A DNA stretch of 64,000 nt from Pseudomonadota bacterium (GTDB taxonomy: Bacteria > Pseudomonadota > Gammaproteobacteria > Steroidobacterales > Steroidobacteraceae). Under the pieces are notes generated by a model that was not told where the DNA came from, did not search any database, and worked only from the letters and a program-made list of their open reading frames with translations. Each line of letters starts with the position of its first letter. Positions within the stretch are counted from its first letter, which is position 1. Shown in pieces: positions 61,660-64,000 of this stretch. The stretch lies in contig JAFEDS010000014.1 in assembly GCA_018241505.1 (NCBI GenBank), forward strand, positions 1 to 64,000. Reading direction: 5' to 3'. The translations under genes and the position numbers were made by a program.

Positions 61660-62877
61660 ATGCGAACAACCACTGATGCTACCACCGCCCGCAGTTCCGC
61701 CTTGACACTCGCGCTGTGTTTCTGTGCGGCCATCATCGAGGGCATTGACCTCCAGTCGATGGGAATTGCGGCCGGCGGGATAGCCTCCGAGTTTCATTTG
61801 TCAAAGGAAGCCCTCGGCACGGTGCTCACCGCCAGTCCACTGGGGCTGTTTTTCGGCGCGTTTCTCGGCGGCCGTGCCGCCGATAGCTGGGGCCGCCGCC
61901 GCGCGCTGATCCTGTCCATTATTGTATTCGGCATTTTCCAGCTCGCGACTCCCTGGGCGCCAGGCTATGCCGCCCTGGTCGTCATCCGCTTTGTGTGCGG
62001 GCTCGGATTGGGCGGCGCTTTTCCCAATCTGATTGCACTCACAGCGGAGGCCTCTGGGGGACGCAACAGCATCTTGAACGTGGTGATTACCGCAGCCGGC
62101 ATGCCCGCGGGAGGCGCAGTGGCGTCGCTGATCGGGTTTTCCGGCGGCCTGAGCGGCGACTGGCGGATCCTCTTCTACGTCGGCGGACTGGCTCCGCTGG
62201 TACTGGCGCCGATCATGGCGGCGCTGTTGCCCGAATCGACCTTGTTTCAAAGCGCCCGGTCCGGCACTCATGCGAAACCCAGTGTCCTGGTTACGCTGTT
62301 TGCTCGAGCACGGGTGCGACAGACGTTGTTGTTGTGGCTGGCATTCGTCTGCTCGGCGCTCATGCTGCATCTACTGCTCAACTGGATGCCGAGCCTGATG
62401 GTGGCCAAGGGATTCACCAAACCGCAGGCCTTTCTGATCCAGATTGTGTTCAATCTCAGCTCGGCCGCCGGCTCGGTGGGCATTGCGTGGATCATGCAAG
62501 TGCGGCCGAGCCGCTGGCTACTGCTCATATGCTATGCCGGTCTCGGCGCGGCGTTGTTGGTCATCACGGCGCTGGGTCAGGATGTGGCGTTGGTTGCGGC
62601 CACGGCCGGCATCCTCGGAACCTGCCTCATTGGCGCTCAATTTACCTTGTATGGCCTGGCTCCCACCTACTATGAAACCATGGCCCGTGGCACGGGCACT
62701 GGCGCTTCGGTTGCCGCGAGCCGGCTCGGCTCGGCCCTGGGGCCGTACCTGGCGGGTCAACTGTTGAGCGCGGGTGCGACGGCAACCCAGGTAATGCAAA
62801 GTCTCCTGCCCATCACGGGCGTGGCGGCGCTGGCGGCCCTGGTGCTGATGTTTCTGCCGCGCCCCACGGAGCTGTGA
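61660..62877 (+). CDS. MFS transporter, aromatic acid:H+ symporter type (MhpT-like)
   Basis: A 405-residue, 12-helix inner-membrane carrier. The first helix has CAAIIEGIDLQSMGIAAGGI, the substrate/proton motif of the AAHS group (MhpT, PcaK), followed by GRAADSWGRRRALI and GLGLGGAFPNLIALTAEA. The likely cargo is an aromatic or related organic acid. GTG of the next gene starts at the first base after its stop. An exported SGNH-like protein and an alkaline-phosphatase-superfamily gene follow, so it may take up a product they release. Confidence 0.88.
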   Translation: MRTTTDATTARSSALTLALCFCAAIIEGIDLQSMGIAAGGIASEFHLSKEALGTVLTASPLGLFFGAFLGGRAADSWGRRRALILSIIVFGIFQLATPWAPGYAALVVIRFVCGLGLGGAFPNLIALTAEASGGRNSILNVVITAAGMPAGGAVASLIGFSGGLSGDWRILFYVGGLAPLVLAPIMAALLPESTLFQSARSGTHAKPSVLVTLFARARVRQTLLLWLAFVCSALMLHLLLNWMPSLMVAKGFTKPQAFLIQIVFNLSSAAGSVGIAWIMQVRPSRWLLLICYAGLGAALLVITALGQDVALVAATAGILGTCLIGAQFTLYGLAPTYYETMARGTGTGASVAASRLGSALGPYLAGQLLSAGATATQVMQSLLPITGVAALAALVLMFLPRPTEL

Positions 62878-63744
62878 GTGCGTAAGTGGTGGGTTCTCGT
62901 TGTTGTTGCCGCAATCCTGACGCTGAGCTCGCCCGCACCGGCGCGGGCTGCCTCCATTCTGTTTATTGGCAACAGCTTCACATTCGGCGCGCTGTCAGCG
63001 GTCAAATACTACCGGCCTGAGTCGGTTCACGACCTGAACAATGAGCATCTGGGCGGCGTGCCGGCTCTGTTCAAGGCTTTCACCGAGCAGGCCCATCTCG
63101 ACTACGAGGTGAGCCTGGAGACCTCCCCCGGCAAGAACTTCGACTTCCACTTACAGCAAAAAGCGGCCGAGATCGATCGGCCGTGGGACCATGTGCTGTT
63201 GCAGGGTTACAGCACCCTGGACCAGAACAAACCTGGCGACCCGGCGCTGCTGATTGACTACGCCGGTCGACTGGCCAGACTGTTCCAGGCCAAAAACGCG
63301 CGTGTGGACATTCGCCTGGTTTCCACCTGGTCACGCGCTGACCAGACCTACCCGCGCGCTGGCCACTGGCACGGCAAGTCGATTGACGTGATGGCCAATG
63401 ACCTGCGCGAAGCGTATGACCAGGCCGCCACGACCTCGCCCGCCATCCACTCGGTGATTCCCGTGGGACAGGCATGGAATCGAGCCATCGCAGCTCATTT
63501 TGCGGCCGCGAATCCGTACGTCGCCGTGCCGAAAGCACAGATCGACCTATGGGCCCCCGATCATTACCATGGCAGCAACTACGGCTACTATCTCGAGGCG
63601 CTGGTGATTTTCGGTAACGTCACGGGACGCGATCCGAGAACGCTGGGCCCGCACGAGCAGGCTGCGGCGGCTTTGGGCATCGATCCGTCGCTTGCAAGCA
63701 ATCTACAGCAGATTGCCGCTGAGACACTGGCCGCGGAGAAGTAG
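62878..63744 (+). CDS. Exported SGNH-hydrolase-like protein
   Basis: A 288-residue protein with a signal peptide (about 1-24, ending ARAAS). FIGNSFTFG is a block-I-like motif of GDSL/SGNH esterases (Ser in GNS). WAPDHYHGSNYGYYLEALV near the end supplies a D-x-x-H-like block V. It is probably a periplasmic esterase or acetylhydrolase; the substrate is unknown. It starts with GTG directly after the MFS stop and is followed 25 bp later by an alkaline-phosphatase-superfamily gene. Confidence 0.7.
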   Translation: MRKWWVLVVVAAILTLSSPAPARAASILFIGNSFTFGALSAVKYYRPESVHDLNNEHLGGVPALFKAFTEQAHLDYEVSLETSPGKNFDFHLQQKAAEIDRPWDHVLLQGYSTLDQNKPGDPALLIDYAGRLARLFQAKNARVDIRLVSTWSRADQTYPRAGHWHGKSIDVMANDLREAYDQAATTSPAIHSVIPVGQAWNRAIAAHFAAANPYVAVPKAQIDLWAPDHYHGSNYGYYLEALVIFGNVTGRDPRTLGPHEQAAAALGIDPSLASNLQQIAAETLAAEK

Positions 63745-63769
63745 AACAACCGCCGGAGATCCGTTCCCC

Positions 63770-64000
63770 ATGCGCAAACTGACCTCACTGCTCGGACTGC
63801 TATGCCTGACCGGGCTCATCACGCCCGCGGTGGCCGCGAAAACCCAGAACGTGGTATTGATTGTCAGCGACGGATTGCGATGGCAGGAGATGTTCCAGGG
63901 CGCCGATCCGCTGCTGCTCGATGCCAAGAACGGCGGCAACTGGGTTGATGACGCCGAGATGAAGAAGCGCTATTGGCGCGAGACCCCCCAGGCGCGCCGC
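63770..64000 (+). CDS. Alkaline-phosphatase-superfamily protein (N-terminal part, runs off the window edge)
   Basis: The first 77 codons of an exported protein: a signal peptide (MRKLTSLLGLLCLTGLITPA) and then NVVLIVSDGLRWQEMF. The Asp in VSDG is the usual first metal ligand of the alkaline phosphatase/sulfatase/phosphodiesterase superfamily. GADPLLLDAKNGG follows. The catalytic Ser/Thr lies beyond the edge, so phosphatase, phosphodiesterase and sulfatase cannot be told apart. GGAG lies 11 bases before the ATG. Confidence 0.75.
   Translation, partial: MRKLTSLLGLLCLTGLITPAVAAKTQNVVLIVSDGLRWQEMFQGADPLLLDAKNGGNWVDDAEMKKRYWRETPQARR

Overview
The window is dense, GC-rich bacterial chromosome with about 50 protein genes and almost no non-coding DNA. 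I see no tRNA, rRNA, CRISPR array, insertion sequence or phage gene. The gene types point to an aerobic, free-living gammaproteobacterium, perhaps near Steroidobacterales/Nevskiales or Xanthomonadales. They include a cyo quinol oxidase, TonB-dependent receptors beside exported peptidases, AsmA, a DUF1615 lipoprotein, an RND efflux operon, FAN1-type VRR-NUC and MASE1/CHASE3 signalling proteins. The taxonomic placement is inference from gene content only.

Layout. 1-2.6 kb: the start of a cyo operon on the minus strand (cyoA, then cyoB running off the edge) and a divergent MFS transporter. At 2.58 kb lies a short relic of a YdeP-type molybdopterin oxidoreductase. 2.7-9.1 kb: an exported M28 peptidase, an S10 serine carboxypeptidase-like protein and a TonB-dependent receptor. 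9.1-11.5 kb: a PepSY protein - response regulator - histidine kinase operon. 11.6-15 kb: a PhnZ/MIOX-like HD protein, a DUF1615 lipoprotein, Dps and a YpfJ-type zinc peptidase. 15-21.8 kb: an AsmA-like protein overlapping an acyl-CoA ligase, divergent from a large LuxR (LAL) ATPase regulator, and an exported protein with two DUF4242 repeats. 21.9-32.2 kb: SDR and LysR genes divergent from WrbA, an EamA exporter, an LLM flavin monooxygenase and a three-gene RND efflux pump. This looks like a redox/xenobiotic defence block. 32.2-41.8 kb: an AdiC-like permease, an S9 peptidase, an orphan PrnB-family protein, SelO, a xylonate-type sugar-acid dehydratase and two small proteins. 41.8-45.8 kb: FAN1-like nuclease plus Rad3/DinG-type helicase, overlapping by 4 bp (DNA repair). 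45.9-49.3 kb: a TonB receptor with an M20 peptidase.

49.4-59.6 kb is a signalling island. It holds a MASE1-PAS-GGDEF cyclase with an intact inhibitory site, two receiver-GAF-(degenerate GGDEF)-EAL proteins, two histidine kinases and a single-domain response regulator. It is probably a local c-di-GMP control unit in which two kinases drive two phosphodiesterases against one cyclase. 59.7-61.6 kb: an ECF sigma factor, a Yip1-family membrane protein and an orphan ParA, all on the minus strand. 61.7-64 kb: an aromatic-acid-type MFS transporter, an exported SGNH-like protein and the start of an alkaline-phosphatase-superfamily gene, which runs off the edge.

The most unusual items are the orphan PrnB-family protein, the HD protein whose metal-ligand spacing matches PhnZ, the c-di-GMP island, and several inverted repeats that would hide a ribosome-binding site or start codon. 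Start codons were chosen by Shine-Dalgarno (SD) spacing and signal-peptide position; several are TTG or GTG.
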